Below are positions 1 to 16,400 of a stretch of 64,000 nt of DNA, piece by piece. The stretch is taken from assembly GCF_036320965.1 (NCBI RefSeq), contig NC_092250.1:11739100-11803099 (forward strand). The letters are read 5' to 3'. The position numbers were made by a program, and so were the translations under genes. Source of the DNA: Panulirus ornatus (lineage: Eukaryota > Arthropoda > Malacostraca > Decapoda > Palinuridae). The notes under the pieces were generated by a model. It saw nothing but the letters and a program-made list of their open reading frames with translations. It was not told the origin of the DNA and did no database searches. Position 1 is the stretch's first letter, and every line of letters begins with the position of its first letter.

Positions 1-1085
1 AAGATGAACATCACCTTCAAAAATTAAATGTTGAATTGGGGAACAAAATTAATACGAATGTAATTAGAAAATAAATGTAACAAAGATAGATTAAAAGAGA
101 AAAAAAGTATCGAAAAGTGTTCGACCATATTCTCCCAGTTTCATTATGATGGTAATGCGATGATTCTTATTACAAAGAGCCAACTCTATAAGCGAGAGCA
201 ACATCTCTCGCCCGTCAGAGTAGGTCAGGGTAGTCCGTCTCAAAGACTGGAGGCTATGAATAGTTCATCATATACCATAATGGCCTCACAAATAGATTTA
301 TCATATGATGAGTTTCTTCCTTCGGCTCTTCGTTGGCTCATAACCCTAGCAGTCTTTCAGTGGTGCTGTAGGTCACGTTGGAGGCTTAATGTGTTCCAAA
401 ACGTCGCTGTGAGCAAGCACGTCCCATAGGTTCCCGAGACTCAATATCCAAGGTTAAAAGCTTGGATGTCTCTCACGATCCTTTCACAGCACAGACTCGA
501 GAGGATCACTGATGGAGTGGGATCTTATGTAATCGCATTCAGTACCACATATAAGCTATGACTGTACCTGCATTATTCGTTCCAGCGCATCAATTTCATC
601 AACAATTACAAATTAATAGACATTTCTTTAGTTGAACTAGACTGAGTTTATGATTTCTGACCAAGTAGGCGCTAGAGAGTTTGGCATATACCCTAAAACA
701 TTCATTAAAAAAGAATGTCTCTTTACTGCACAAATTTGTTATCATTTTCATCCCTGATCCCCCATATCTACCCAGTTATCCAGACCAGACTTACGTACAC
801 AACCGGAACATGTAAATTCGTAAAGTTTTACCTAACTCTATGCGGTATAGAACTCTAAGGCTGATAATCTACAAGGGTTTAGATATAAAAAAAAGAAAGA
901 TCGTGTTTGCCATTTCAGCTGGGACGGTTTGAAAGGTCGATAGAGGGACTGAAAAAAAAAAAAAGAAGGAAAAGTTCGTCTGGGTTTCCGCGAGACAGTT
1001 TCCTGAAGTTGGAATTCATAGCCTTATAACTTCTCGGCACTGTCCATTACGCCATTTTGGAGAGTTAGCGCATCGTCAGAAAAAA
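1..1085. other. Unannotated sequence
   Basis: No gene is supported. The longest open frame (160-429, +, 89 codons) has no domain, signal or repeat that I recognise and is within chance length. Short A-runs lie near 885 and 950. Confidence 0.6.
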
Positions 1086-1086
1086 G

Positions 1087-1089
<3 letters not shown>

Positions 1090-1157
<68 letters not shown>
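1090..1157. repeat. (CT)n microsatellite
   Basis: Uninterrupted CT dinucleotide run of about 34 units. It is one of several long GA/CT tracts in the window. Confidence 0.95.
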
Positions 1158-1161
<4 letters not shown>

Positions 1162-1383
1162 CGTTCAACGTGAACACTGAGCGTCAGCTAGGGTTCAAGG
1201 GCGGCAGTTTCTTACATCTGTGGAGACTTCGAGATTTTAACTCATTAGCTGTAAACAGATGGCTTGACAGAGGCCTATGAAAGCACTATAGTTTTAAGGA
1301 TAGATATACGGCAGGTAGACGTGGCCAGCTTCCTGAGTGCTGCAAGAACCTCAAAAGGATGGAGAGGACTCATTGAACGGGAA

Positions 1384-1459
1384 GTAGTAGTAGTAGTAAT
1401 AGTAGTAGTAGTAGTAGTTGTAGTGGTAGTAGTAGTAGTAGTAGTAGTAGTTGTAGTAC
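1384..1459. repeat. (AGT)n trinucleotide repeat
   Basis: AGT/GTA units with a few substitutions (aat, tgt, ggt). They generate a meaningless poly-Val frame on the + strand. Confidence 0.9.
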
Positions 1460-1564
1460 GGTAGGTCAGGAGACAAGTTAAGGAGGTCTCTCTCTTTAAG
1501 ATTTTCTGTCATTGTCTCAGGTATAAACGAAGATTTACATTTGACGCTTTAACAGAAGAGTCTT

Positions 1565-1635
1565 ACGATTATCATTATTGTTATTATTATCATTATTGTT
1601 ATCATTATTATCATCATTATCATTATTATTATCAT
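1565..1635. repeat. (ATT/ATC)n imperfect repeat
   Basis: Imperfect trinucleotide run of ATT and ATC units just upstream of a long (TA)n tract. Confidence 0.85.
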
Positions 1636-1675
1636 CGTTACTAGTTTTCACGTTTAAACCATTATCTTTTTCATT

Positions 1676-1677
<2 letters not shown>

Positions 1678-1761
<84 letters not shown>
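1678..1761. repeat. (TA)n microsatellite
   Basis: About 42 TA units directly abutting the 5' truncation point of the LINE fragment that starts at 1762. This junction type recurs through the window. Confidence 0.95.
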
Positions 1762-1764
<3 letters not shown>

Positions 1765-2440
1765 AGGATTGGCGGAATGCTTGCATAGTGCCACTGTACA
1801 AAGGCAAGGGGATAAAAGTGAGTGCTCAAATTACAGAGGTATAAGTTTGTTGAGTATTCCTGGGAAATTATATGGGAGGATATTGATTGAGAGGGTGAAG
1901 GCATGTACAGAGCATCAGATTGGGGAAGAGCAGTGTGGTTTCAGAAGTGGTAGAGGTTGTGTGGATCAGGTGTTTGCTTTGAAAAATGTATGTGAAAAAT
2001 ACTTAGAAAAGCAAATGGATTTGTATGTAGCATTTATGGATCTGGAGAAGGCATATGATAGAGTTGATAGAGATGCTCTGTGGAAGGTATTAAGAATATA
2101 TTGTGTGGGAGTCAAGTTGTTAGAGGCAATGAAAAGTTTTTATCGAGGATGTAAGGCATGTGTACGAGTAGGAAGAGCGAAAAGTGATTGGTTCTCAGTG
2201 AATGTTGGTTTGCACCAGGGGCGCGTGATGTCTCCATGGTTGTTTAATTTGTTTATGGATGGGGTTCTTAGGGAGGTGAATGCAAAAGTTTTGGAAAGAG
2301 GGGCAAGTATGCAGTCTGTTGTGGATAAGAGAGCTTGGGAAGTGAGTCAGTTGTTGTTCGCTGGTGATACAGCGCTGGTGGCTGATTCGGGTGACAAACT
2401 GCAGAATCTGGTGACTGAGTTTGGTAAAGTGTGTGATAAC
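1762..2440 (+). pseudogene. LINE (RTE-like) RT fragment, decayed
   Basis: A 5'- and 3'-truncated copy of the dominant LINE, covering the RT fingers and palm from the DWRNACIVPLYKGKG region to just after motif C. One base is missing near 1808 relative to the copy at 5435, so the frame shifts there and continues open from about 1810 to 2455. The palm motif A (MDLEKAYDRVDRD) is intact, but the catalytic FADD is changed to FAGD, which removes one active-site Asp. Sequence departs from the family at about 2437. The left end abuts (TA)n. It is a dead copy, older than those at 20.6 and 45.7 kb judging by its extra substitutions. Confidence 0.9.
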
Positions 2441-2734
2441 AGCAAGACGCAGTAAAATCAAGGCCTGGTAATACTGCGTCGCAAATGAGACACGAGAAGT
2501 CACACGTATAATAATATTGATAGCAGTGCAATGGAACAAGGGAAGTACCAGTACACAAACGAAGAATCTAATAGCATGGCAGTGAAACTATCGATTTAGC
2601 AGTTCTCAGAGACCTAAGACCTCAGCATATTGAGGACAGACAGCTTATTGGTTTAGTTGTGTGAACTGGAGAATAGGACGTGATTGGCTGGCAAGCAGAT
2701 TGCAACATGATTTGTTGTTTCTAAAGATAGTGAC

Positions 2735-5356
2735 TTATTTATCACACATTCCTCACTCACCCAGAAACTTTACCTTCTCACTCACCCCAAGGATCACTTC
2801 GGTTCCCATCCTTCCATTCACTGCCATATCGACTCCCAGGTATTTGAAACACTCCACTTCCTCTAGGTTCTCTCCGTTAAAACTCACACCTCAAATAGCC
2901 AAACTTATCACTACTAAACCTAATAAAACTAAGCCTTACTTATATTCTCATTGACTCTCAACTTTCTTATTTCTTACATTCATTCTCTTAAACTCGCACA
3001 ACAGCTTTTGCAGTTTCTCACTTGAAACTTTCTACCAGCTCCATGTTATCAGCAAACAACAACTGACTCACTTTCCCACCGTACCAGACTACGTACCTGC
3101 TCCTCTCTCTAAGACACTTGCATTCACCTACCTCACCATCCCACCTATATAGAGATTAGATAGCCATGATGACATTACACAACCTTGCCACAGACCCACT
3201 TTCACCTGGAACCACTCATCCTCATCTCTCCCTACTCGCACATACGCCTTACTCTGATATTTACTCCTTACTACTTCTAGCACCATTTTCCTATATCATA
3301 TATTCGCAACTTCTTTCTCATAGTATATCTATGAACCTTACGAGAAGCTTTTTCATGGTCCATAAACATCACATACAAGTACTCCTGTTCCTCTCAGTGT
3401 TTCTTGCACACATTCCTCAATAAAAACAACTGATTCAGACTTTCTGTATTACTACTGAAATCACACTGCTCCTTCCTAGTCTGAAGCACCATGCATGCAG
3501 CCAACTGATCAGTCAACTCTTTCCTATATAGCCTACCAGGTACACTTAACAAACTTATGTCTGTGTAATATGAACATTCACTTTTGTCCCCTTTGCCTCT
3601 ATACAGTGGCACAATACAGGCATTCTTCCAATCCTCAGGCACCTGCCTATGATCGGTGCAAATGCTGAAAATGTAATACAACCTTGTCAGCTACACAATT
3701 ATCCCTTTCTTAAGAAACTCACCTGCAATCCCATCTACTCAGGCTGTTTTGCCATATTTAATTTTAAGCATGACTTTCATCACACCTCTTTTCATCAAAC
3801 TGCGTTACATGATTCTCTCACTCCTCATATATCCACGTCCAAGGCATCCCGCATCTGTTACTCTATCATCGAGCGTATTTAAGAGCCCTTCAAAGTATTC
3901 ACTCTGTCTCCTCTTCCCCTCATTTCTCCCTGTCACCACTTCATTTGTCCCTTCCACCGCTATTTCCGTTGACTTTCCTTTTTTCCTTCTAAACTCCAAA
4001 TCTTCTTCCAAAGCATTTTCTAATTCTTCCGGAAGCGTGCCGATACTAGCTCACTCCAACTCTCATTATGCCCTCTTTTTTCAGCTCCTGCACCTTTCTT
4101 TTAACCTCCTGCTGCTTTCCCTTGTACCTTTCCCAGTTACCTGCTCTCCTTCCCTGCAAATAACGTCTGTACACATCTTTCTTTTCTCTTTCGCTTCTAT
4201 TGTAACTTTGCAACCACTCACTACCATTTTCCATCTGTTCCATTTCCCTTTTGTTCCCTTCCCACCCTCCGCATGCAACGCAGCTCTCTGGCACAGGCCT
4301 GCAGTGCTTCCCTGAAATACTTCGCAACCTCACCCACTCCCCTAGCTTCATTTGCTCCCACCTTTTGCCATTCTACACTCAATTCTTTATGGTGTCTCTT
4401 CTCACAAGCCTCTTCTCCAAGCTCACTCACTTTTACTACCTTAAACTCACATAATTTCCTCTTTTCCGAAAAACTCATTAAATCTTCATCCTCGTCTCCA
4501 GCAGTTGATCAAACATCCCATCAGCTACCCCTTGTTGCACACTCACATCCAAGAAACTCTCCTTGGACATCCGGTGATCAGAGCATATTCTAGTAAGGAC
4601 CTCATACCATCTTTCCTACTGCACCTACACTTATATGTGTCTTTTGTTTTAGACGAGGTATTTCCGAACGCCAATCCTTTTTCAGCACATGATTCCATAA
4701 CTGTTCACTGTTTCCATTCCCTCACTGAAAACCCCATGCTCCCACAGTTATACTCTTAGCTACCACATTACTCACTTTCCATTCAAATCAACCATCGCAA
4801 ATTCTTGACCTTCGGCATCAGAACTGCTTGCACACATACTCAGTTGCTTCCAAAACACTCGCTTATCTTCGTCATCCTCTCGTGGCTAGGAGCATAAGCA
4901 CAAATATTCACCCACCTCTCGTAACCTACTTCCATTTTTACCGACAGCTGTACGGATCTCACAACCTTACGCACTTTCCCACAGTGCTTCTTCCAGTAGA
5001 GGTATTACCCTTTCGTTAGCTCTTGCCCTAACACTAACCTATGACTCTACCCTGAAGACATTCCCACACCATTCATCCCTCTTACCCTGGAGCTTTGTTT
5101 CACTCAAAGTTAAAACACTCAGGATCCTTTCCTCAGACATACTACCTACCCTCTCTCTTCTCGTACTGTTCGCAGCTAAACATATTCATACACCACAGCC
5201 TGAGCCATCGAAGGGAAAGAGCACTCCTGTCTCGGCTACATCTTTTGTTCCATCTTCTAGAAACGGAAATATATGAAGAGAAAGTTTTCCAGTCATCCCC
5301 CCCTCCCCCCCCTCCCGCAACTCTTACGATGGTGGAATTCTTTATTCCCTCTACTC

Positions 5357-5358
<2 letters not shown>
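2735..5358 (-). mobile_element. Old, near full-length copy of the RTE-like LINE
   Basis: On the minus strand this holds, in order, a diverged 5' UTR (5358-5265), endonuclease (about 5250-4500), linker (4478-4046), RT (4011-3030) and the start of the C-terminal region (to about 2735). Recognisable blocks are LTLSETKL and GNVF in the endonuclease, QQEVKRKVQELKK in the linker, SEYFEGLLN, the DWKNACIVPLYRGKG RT block and ECFKYLGVD. Many indels and stops split the frame, so it is not functional. Its value is that the 5' UTR, still attached to the endonuclease, resembles the head of the short S elements (gtagagggaataaagaattc, then gactggaaa). That argues the S head is LINE 5' UTR. The head abuts the (TA)n at 5360. 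Subfamily assignment is uncertain. Confidence 0.8.

Positions 5359-5359
<1 letters not shown>

Positions 5360-5434
<75 letters not shown>
5360..5434. repeat. (TA)n microsatellite
   Basis: Separates the head of the old minus-strand LINE (ends 5358) from the 5'-truncated plus-strand LINE (starts 5435). Confidence 0.95.
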
Positions 5435-10082
<4,648 letters not shown>

Positions 10083-10186
10083 TCTCTGGGGATAAGGGCG
10101 AAGAAATAATGCCCTTCGTCTCCCGCATGTCTTAAAAGAGCAAAGAAGTGGGACAGGAGCGGAAATCCTCCCCTCCTATATTATCA
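10083..10186 (+). mobile_element. Diverged S-element / LINE 5' UTR head
   Basis: The order ctctggggataagggcgaag, cccttcgtctcccgcatgtc, ttaaaag, ggagcggaaatcctcccctc follows the S head block by block (ggggatagggg, tattccctgcgtgtcg, actaaaag, ggctggaaatcctcccctc) with many substitutions. No tail or (TA)n is retained. It looks much older than the (TA)n-bounded copies. Confidence 0.6.
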
Positions 10187-10993
10187 GTCTCTAAAAATAG
10201 GGTGAGAGGAAGACTTTTGGAGGTTTTCCTTTTTTTTCTTTCTTGTTGAATCATTCGTCTTTTCGGGATACAGTTCGATAATGCAGCAAACATCGAATAT
10301 GTGTATGAAATTCACATTTTTTCCCCACCAGTTCATTTATCATATCATCATTCTCTCGCCAGGAAGAACAAGCGCTGGGGAAAAAAAGAGACCTAAGTAC
10401 CCCTTTTTGCTTACTGGCGCCGAAGTGTTGCGATTACATCTCCATACGTAAACACGCACTTTTGGGCCGATTCCTGCGGTGCAAAACACAGTGTCCACAG
10501 TCGTAGATGCCGTGGCTGGAGGACAAAAAGAAAATAAAAGCAAAAATACTGCTCACTGTCGGGGAAATGGTAATTACAACTGTAACCTGTTTGGACTTAC
10601 GGCTCTGATTGGGCAGGTTAGTGCGGGGCCGTAATTTGGCTAAGGGTAGGGGTGCAATTGTGTGTTTTGCAGAACATACATACTAGTAAAACTGCAACAG
10701 CCGTACGGGGTTGTAGGGGCTCGAAATTGGATGCTGGGTTGGGGTTTTTCGGTTATTTGTCGTTCATCTGAGGACAGTGACTTCGTATATGACAGAAGAC
10801 AGGAACACTACGCTAGTTTATGGTATTGACTGGATTTGAGATCTGTGAAGAGTCTTGCATTCCAGTAGTGTCTTATGAGGGTTGTGCATCAATTAGTAAT
10901 CAAGAAAATTCCCTTGCAACTTTGGCTCTACATCTTCAACGTAGTAATGTATAGGAAGACTTGAAATCCTAGCACCTCATTAAGTCAAATGGT

Positions 10994-10997
<4 letters not shown>
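10187..10997. other. Unannotated sequence
   Basis: Unique sequence without a supported gene or repeat. Confidence 0.5.

Positions 10998-11049
<52 letters not shown>
10998..11049. repeat. (GA)n microsatellite
   Basis: About 26 uninterrupted GA units. Confidence 0.95.
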
Positions 11050-11052
<3 letters not shown>

Positions 11053-11203
11053 TCTTAGCGAATGATAACGATTAAATGGGTTTTCTTTGGTGTGAGAGAT
11101 ACTAGAATTAAATAGTTTTATAACGTTGTATGATGGTAGATATATCCCAAGTGATGGGATACTTTGAGTGAAGAACTCGCTCTACGAAAATTGCAAATGG
11201 ATG

Positions 11204-11205
<2 letters not shown>

Positions 11206-11256
<51 letters not shown>
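11206..11256. repeat. (CA)n microsatellite
   Basis: About 25 AC units directly followed by a tRNA-SINE A-box fragment. Confidence 0.95.
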
Positions 11257-11258
<2 letters not shown>

Positions 11259-11281
11259 GCTTCGGTGGTGCAGTGGTTAGT
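11257..11281 (+). mobile_element. tRNA-derived SINE 5' fragment
   Basis: The motif ggcttcggtggtgcagtggt followed by tag resembles a tRNA-type A box (TGGTGCAGTGGTTAG) and the head of the SINE at 47.7 kb. The B box and body are absent, so only the first 25 bases are retained. Confidence 0.45.
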
Positions 11282-12315
11282 TTTTATTGACCATATATCT
11301 ATATCTACATGTATGAATACGTAGGGGTAGAAACATGATACATATATACATAGGTTAAGAGATGGAGCAAACGAGTCACTCACAAATAGTAATCACAAAG
11401 GAAAATTAAACCAGTCAGGAGCGCCCATACATAGCTCTCACATTCCTGGAGAAGATACAAACGAACTTCAGTTTAAACAATCCCGTAGTATACTTAATAG
11501 AAGGGAGGCAACGCCAGAGGGGTCCCTGAAAGCATAATTTCTTAAAAGCATCATTTTACCTTGCGAAATGAAAACACTATAAGAATACTGGATGTGAAGC
11601 ATAGGAGGAAGCCAAAACCGACAGACTAATGAAAGACATTACGTACAAAAAGAATTTTAGTTCCATTCTTTTCAAGCCCTACATAGGACTGCAAGGACGT
11701 ATAGAAGGGTCTTGGGCAACACAAGGACTCTCATAGATATTGGTCCTGGGGTAATTATGATTACAATCAATATAGGTTTGTAATAAGGTCTGTAAGAAAG
11801 AACTGAATGCTGAGATTTGAATGGTCCTTTATATTCTAAAGGAGGAAAAATTGGATGGGAATTAAGGGATATATCCACTGGGACCAAAAAAGAGGGAAAG
11901 GAGTAGCCATAGCAAGTTAAAGAGGATCATACGTTACAAGAAATGGATGAAGAGATTAAGAAACAAAGCAATTATATCAAAGGCAGTGAAAAGTGTCGAC
12001 AAATAGATGAAGAAATATAGGGAGCCGAAAAACGAAATCAAACGATAAACTCAAAGATTTAATGTGACTCAGGAAACTTCGGGACACTGAAAAGGAGAAG
12101 TATTAGATGAAATAGTGAAGCCAGAGAGAGAAGATGATGTACACTATCAGAAACAGAACAATGAGGGAGGTAAATGCACTCTTATTTCAATGGAAGGTTT
12201 TGAAATTTGTACGGTATTCAGGATCTGTTGTATAGTAGCGATATATATATATGGATTTTAAGGAATCCAGAGAGATGGAGATTGAGCAATCAAAAGTGCA
12301 AGACTTATTTGAGAA
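11282..12315. other. Unannotated sequence
   Basis: Purine-rich unique sequence. No domain-bearing frame seen. Confidence 0.5.
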
Positions 12316-12520
12316 GTGGGTTGCAAACCAGAGCCATGGTGGCTGAGGGATTAGTGGGTTGCAAACCAGAGCCATTGAGGCTGAGGGATCAGTCAGTGGG
12401 TTGCAAACCAGAGCCATGGTGGCTGAGTGATCAGTGGGTTGCAAACCAGAGCCATGGTGGCTGAGGGATCAGTGGGCTGCAAACCAGAGCCATGGAGGCT
12501 GAGGGATCAGTGGGTTGCAC
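12316..12520. repeat. 38-bp minisatellite, about 5 units
   Basis: The unit begins gtgggttgcaaaccagagcc and continues atggtggctgagggatca. One unit carries a 4-base GTCA insertion and others have small substitutions (tggtgg/tgaggc/tggagg). Short ORFs across it on both strands are by-products of the repeat. Confidence 0.9.
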
Positions 12521-13706
12521 GAAATCTTAGGAACATTATTATAGAGGTATGGGAGTGAAATAGACGTTGATCCGCTGGTACATTTTCGGACTGGAGGGAA
12601 ACTAGACTGTAACCCAGATGGAAAATATGACAGAGGAAGAAATACACTCGAGGTTACAAACATTCCAAATTCAGTTTCTGAGTGAATGAAACCAGAGGGA
12701 GAAGTTGGCACGTATAGTGGTGATGTTAAGAGGTGATCAAATAAGGTTTACTTTCAATTTGGAGAATTGTAGCCAAGAAGTACTTTAGCTGGATAAGAAA
12801 CTTGTAGACTGGGGGAAATTCAGTGGGGATATGTTTCCAGGGTGATGCTACATCGAGGTAGGAAAGGTAGGGAAGTAGATTATACGACAAGAAATAGGAA
12901 AGAAAAAATAGAGACAAGAAGCTAGAGAACAATTACCGGAAATCTTGAACTATATTCATGGGAGAGAGTTTGTGATATATGTAAGACAACCCTATTATTC
13001 TCGAGCAGAGTCTTCTATCTAAGAGTTATCATGCAATTTTACCCTTTACGTTCGATTAGAACGGAGGCAAAACTTACGAACGGCAATACATAACTTGTAG
13101 GTGACCCATATTACCTTACCTGTGTCTCTTAAGAACACTGCAACTCCCCTCGAGCCACAGATGAGTACTACCCACATGGATGTAGTGAGTACGTTTCAGA
13201 CACCGTACTGGGCTGCAGAAATCTATAGCAGCATAGGTCCAATTGTTGATTGGAAAAACCTCAGCAGTTCTCAGGTTTCAGGAAATGTTCAGAAGGTAAC
13301 TATTGGCGTCTCTGCTATCCGCATTAAAGAAAGATCTTGGGATATATCGAAGCCTTCTCTTTCAACGGCAGTGGCAGCAATAAATCAGCCAGAGCAACAA
13401 TGGGAGCTTGAAAAGAGGTCCTCTTAACGACGTAGAACTAGGCTCTACATGGGATAACTGCTCGACTTGTAATGCTATTGATCTCGATTCCTTGATACTG
13501 TAATAGTCTCGTAAATATTACATATAAGTACGTCTATCAAACGAGGCAACGAGGTAGTTAGAAGCAGCAACGGCCACACGTCAGAATGCTCGCGACCATT
13601 ACAAGCCAGACTTTCATGTTCGTTGAGCTTGCCCAGTGCTCTGGCGATGGACCTCATAGAGAATCAGATCTCATCCCATAATGGTCAACACACTCTTTGG
13701 AACCTA
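12521..13706. other. Unannotated sequence
   Basis: No supported gene. The plus frame at 13101-13427 (108 codons) has no recognisable domain. Confidence 0.5.
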
Positions 13707-13707
13707 A

Positions 13708-13709
<2 letters not shown>

Positions 13710-13754
<45 letters not shown>
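13710..13754. repeat. (CA)n microsatellite
   Basis: About 22 AC units. Confidence 0.95.
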
Positions 13755-13757
<3 letters not shown>

Positions 13758-14041
13758 TATATGAAAGCTAACGAGCTGAGATAATGTTATCGCTTTAGCA
13801 TCAAGATGATCCAAGATGGACACAAACACTACAAGTGTAACTTTCTTGAGTGATCTGATCGCTATGCCACCTGTACTATACCTCAGACAACACCAATGGA
13901 TCGATCTTCAGCCGGAGCACCTTCATCGTTGAGCTAAGTCTGTCATCAGTGTAAGAACTCTTGAGTTTTTTTCCTGGTGCGTAGCAAGTCAGATGATTTA
14001 AGATTTACGTTAACTTTAATTTCAAGGGATGTGACCTCCTA

Positions 14042-14646
14042 GTGATATCACAGTGAGTTTCTTTATAGCTTAATCATCCTTCAGAGAATATCACAGTGAG
14101 TTTCGCTAAAGTTTAATCATCCTTAAGGGAATATTACAGTGAGTTTCACTAAAGTTTAATCATCCTTAAGGGAATATTACAGTGAGTTTCACTGAAGCTT
14201 AATCATCCTTCAGTGAATATCACAGTGAGTTTCGCTAAAGTTTAATCATCCTTAAGGGAATATTACAGTGAGTTTAGCTAAAGTTTAATCATCCTTAAGG
14301 GAATATTACAGTGAGTTTCACTGAAGCGTAAACATCCTTAAGGGAATATCACAGTGAGTTTCGCTAAAGTTTAATCATCCTTAAGGGAATATTACAGTGA
14401 GTTTCACTGAAGCCTAATCATCCTTAAGGGAATATTACAGTGAGTTTCACTAAAGTTTAATCATCCTTAAGGGAATATTACAGTAAGTTTCACTAAAGTT
14501 TAATCATCCTTAAGGGAATATCACAGTGAGTTTCACTAAAGTTTAATCATCCTTAAGGGAATATCACAGTGAGTTTCACTGAAGCTTAATCATCCTTCAG
14601 GGAATATTACAGTGAGTTTCACTAAAGCTTGATCATCCTTAAGGGA
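14042..14646. repeat. 43-bp minisatellite, about 14 units
   Basis: The unit reads gaatattacagtgagtttca then ctaaagtttaatcatccttaagg. Variants are mainly atcac/attac, cgctaaag/cactaaag/cactgaag and ttaagg/ttcagg. The spacing stays at 43 bp through almost the whole array. No dyad arrangement or spacer diversity, so it is not a CRISPR. Confidence 0.95.
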
Positions 14647-14714
14647 ATTCCTGACGTCCTGGCATGATAGTCTAACTCAACAATTTCCGTCTGGTACATG
14701 ACTGTATATTTTCC

Positions 14715-14957
14715 GATTTATCCATAGGTGTATATGTGCCGATTTATGCATGGGTGTATATGTGCCGATTTATGCATGGGTGTGTATGTGCCGATTTATC
14801 CATAGGTGTATATGTGCCGATTTATGCATGGGTGTATATGTGCCGATTTATGCATGGGTGTATATGTGCCGATTTATCCATAGGTGTATATGTGCCGATT
14901 TATCCATAGGTGTATATGTGCCGATTTATGCATGGGTGTATATGTGCCGATTTATGA
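14715..14957. repeat. 26-bp minisatellite, about 9 units of two types
   Basis: The unit is gattta(tgcatgg or tccatag)gtgtatatgtgcc. Calling the ccatagg type A and the gcatggg type B, the order is A B B A B B A A B. This suggests the array grew first by copying a 78-bp ABB trimer. Confidence 0.93.
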
Positions 14958-15137
14958 GCACGTGTCTCTTCGATATCCAGTGATGTTATACATCATTTCC
15001 ACACAAACGATTCTTCGTACCTAAACTGAAGTGTTGAGGGATAGAGAAAGATTAGAATTTCATATTTGTGTGTCGTTATGGGTGAGAGAATTTTACACTC
15101 GTGATCCCTTGTTTTGAATACATGTGAAAATGATATC

Positions 15138-15212
15138 TTTGGGTGCCGAGGATTCGAACCCAGGACTGCCACATGGTAAGCCAGCTTGGTACCATTGGAT
15201 TACGAGGTGACA
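15138..15212 (-). mobile_element. Degenerate tRNA-like sequence (SINE head or tRNA pseudogene)
   Basis: On the minus strand a B-box-like gggttcgaatcctcgg lies about 50 nt downstream of an A-box-like tcgtaatccaatgg. Acceptor and T-stem pairing are poor, so it is not a working tRNA. It sits just left of the (TA)n tract at 15236. Confidence 0.4.
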
Positions 15213-15234
15213 ATTGCTTTCCTTCTTAGACCTA

Positions 15235-15235
<1 letters not shown>

Positions 15236-15306
<71 letters not shown>

Positions 15307-15320
15307 TATATTTATATATA
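15236..15320. repeat. (TA)n microsatellite
   Basis: TA run with a few interruptions near 15301, ending at the hammerhead-bearing element. Confidence 0.93.
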
Positions 15321-15425
15321 TCAACTGACTGATATATTTCTGTCTTGTGTCTCCCCTGATGATGTGATTATTACACGAAAGTGAACTTGGGAACTTATCG
15401 TGTTTCATTTTCCCCGTGGACTCAC

Positions 15426-15427
<2 letters not shown>
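15321..15427 (+). mobile_element. Hammerhead-bearing PLE-type repeat, single arm
   Basis: Same sequence as the right arm of the foldback at 18.0-18.2 kb: tcaactgact, the ctcccctgatgatgtg block, the gggaactt block and ttccccgtggactca. It is bounded by (TA)n on both sides and has no ORF. I infer it is a fragment of a Penelope-like element terminal repeat, because a relative of this sequence follows a GIY-YIG remnant at 17.1-17.7 kb. Confidence 0.65.
15352..15392 (+). ncRNA. Hammerhead-ribozyme-like motif
   Basis: 41 nt with the conserved core pieces CTGATGA (15356-15362) and GAAA (15377-15380). Stem I pairs TCCC (15352) with GGGA (15389). Stem II is GTG/CAC with a 7-nt loop. Stem III is AG/CT with a 4-nt loop, giving CTT as the expected cleavage triplet. 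One unpaired T sits between CTGATGA and stem II, unlike the textbook fold, so activity is uncertain. Stem III reads gtgaactt here, losing the palindrome seen in other copies. Confidence 0.5.

Positions 15428-15499
<72 letters not shown>
15428..15499. repeat. (TA)n microsatellite
   Basis: Right-hand TA boundary of the hammerhead-bearing fragment. Confidence 0.95.
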
Positions 15500-15501
<2 letters not shown>

Positions 15502-16005
15502 AAACATGTGTGTGTACACATTTCCTATGTCAAACACAATAGCAAGCATCAATAGACAAATATTTACACTTGACAAATGTTTCCCCTTAACGAAAGCTCT
15601 GATGCAAACACAAAAAAATATTTACTGATATTGTTAAAATTCTACATAACTTATCAAGAAAGGCCTTGTTCGATTATACACAAATGACACGAATTTTGTG
15701 CAGTCTAAAGAAAGGAAAAAAAATATCCCGTAGAACCTAAGCCAGCAATCTGTTGTGGCGGTACATTGCTTCAGAGCGACGGACACCAGGAAAAAGACTT
15801 GTTTACTGTTGAGCCTAATTACCGAACTTCCTGAAATGTTTGAATAAAGCTTTTGAGAGCATGTGTTGAATACGTCCTCTTTCCCCGCGTGATTACGTTA
15901 CTATTCATTCTTTTGCTGGGATCAAATGTATGCAGTTAATTACCTTAATGTTGGCTAAGACGGTACGGGCAGCTGAATGCCCTAATGAGGGCCATATCAT
16001 TAACG

Positions 16006-16007
<2 letters not shown>
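15500..16007. other. Unannotated sequence
   Basis: Unique sequence; nothing recognised. Confidence 0.5.

Positions 16008-16060
<53 letters not shown>
16008..16060. repeat. (CA)n microsatellite
   Basis: About 26 AC units. A tiny ACACAC followed by a TA tract appears again at 16193. Confidence 0.95.
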
Positions 16061-16061
<1 letters not shown>

Positions 16062-16202
16062 CTTGAAATATGATCAGATAAGATAGGATGTCTGTATTAT
16101 TTAATTGTATACATGATACAAAATGAAGTTCTTTAGGCAAGAAGCTCAATTCAAGGTTAGAAAGTATAAGAAATGTAAATAGAAATGAAGTATTACACAC
16201 AC

Positions 16203-16203
<1 letters not shown>

Positions 16204-16245
<42 letters not shown>
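16204..16245. repeat. (TA)n microsatellite, SINE tail
   Basis: About 20 TA units at the 3' end of the minus-strand tRNA-derived SINE. Confidence 0.93.
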
Positions 16246-16246
<1 letters not shown>

Positions 16247-16400
16247 TTGCCTATTCCAGGTAACGAAATTACTGACCATCTATTAAGGGAGGATGAACGG
16301 CTGGGTTGACGGTGGCCCGACTACCACAACCAGAATTCGAACCTTTACCCTCGACCCCCGGCGTCCTATAAAAGCCTCACGATGAGTGATATTTAATCCT
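16246..16400 (-). mobile_element. tRNA-derived SINE, 5'-decayed
   Basis: On the minus strand: B-box ggttcgaattctggttg, then gtcgggccaccgtcaaccca, gccgttcatcctccctt and a 3' end ttacctggaataggcaagga running into (TA)n. The same order occurs in the copy at 47.6-47.8 kb. The A-box region is not recognisable here. Confidence 0.7.

Noticed and set aside
13101..13427. 108-codon plus-strand ORF as a host exon
   Set aside because: No recognisable domain and the length is within chance for the window.
14042..14646. CRISPR-like array
   Set aside because: Units are contiguous with no unique spacers, the sequence is eukaryotic, and there are no cas genes; it is a minisatellite.
15138..15212. Functional tRNA gene
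   Set aside because: B-box-like and A-box-like motifs are present, but the acceptor and T stems do not pair properly; better explained as a SINE head or tRNA pseudogene.
15232..15628. ORFs made of Ile-Tyr runs across (TA)n tracts, and Arg-Glu or His-Thr runs across (GA)n/(CA)n tracts
   Set aside because: Translation of microsatellites; no independent support for coding.
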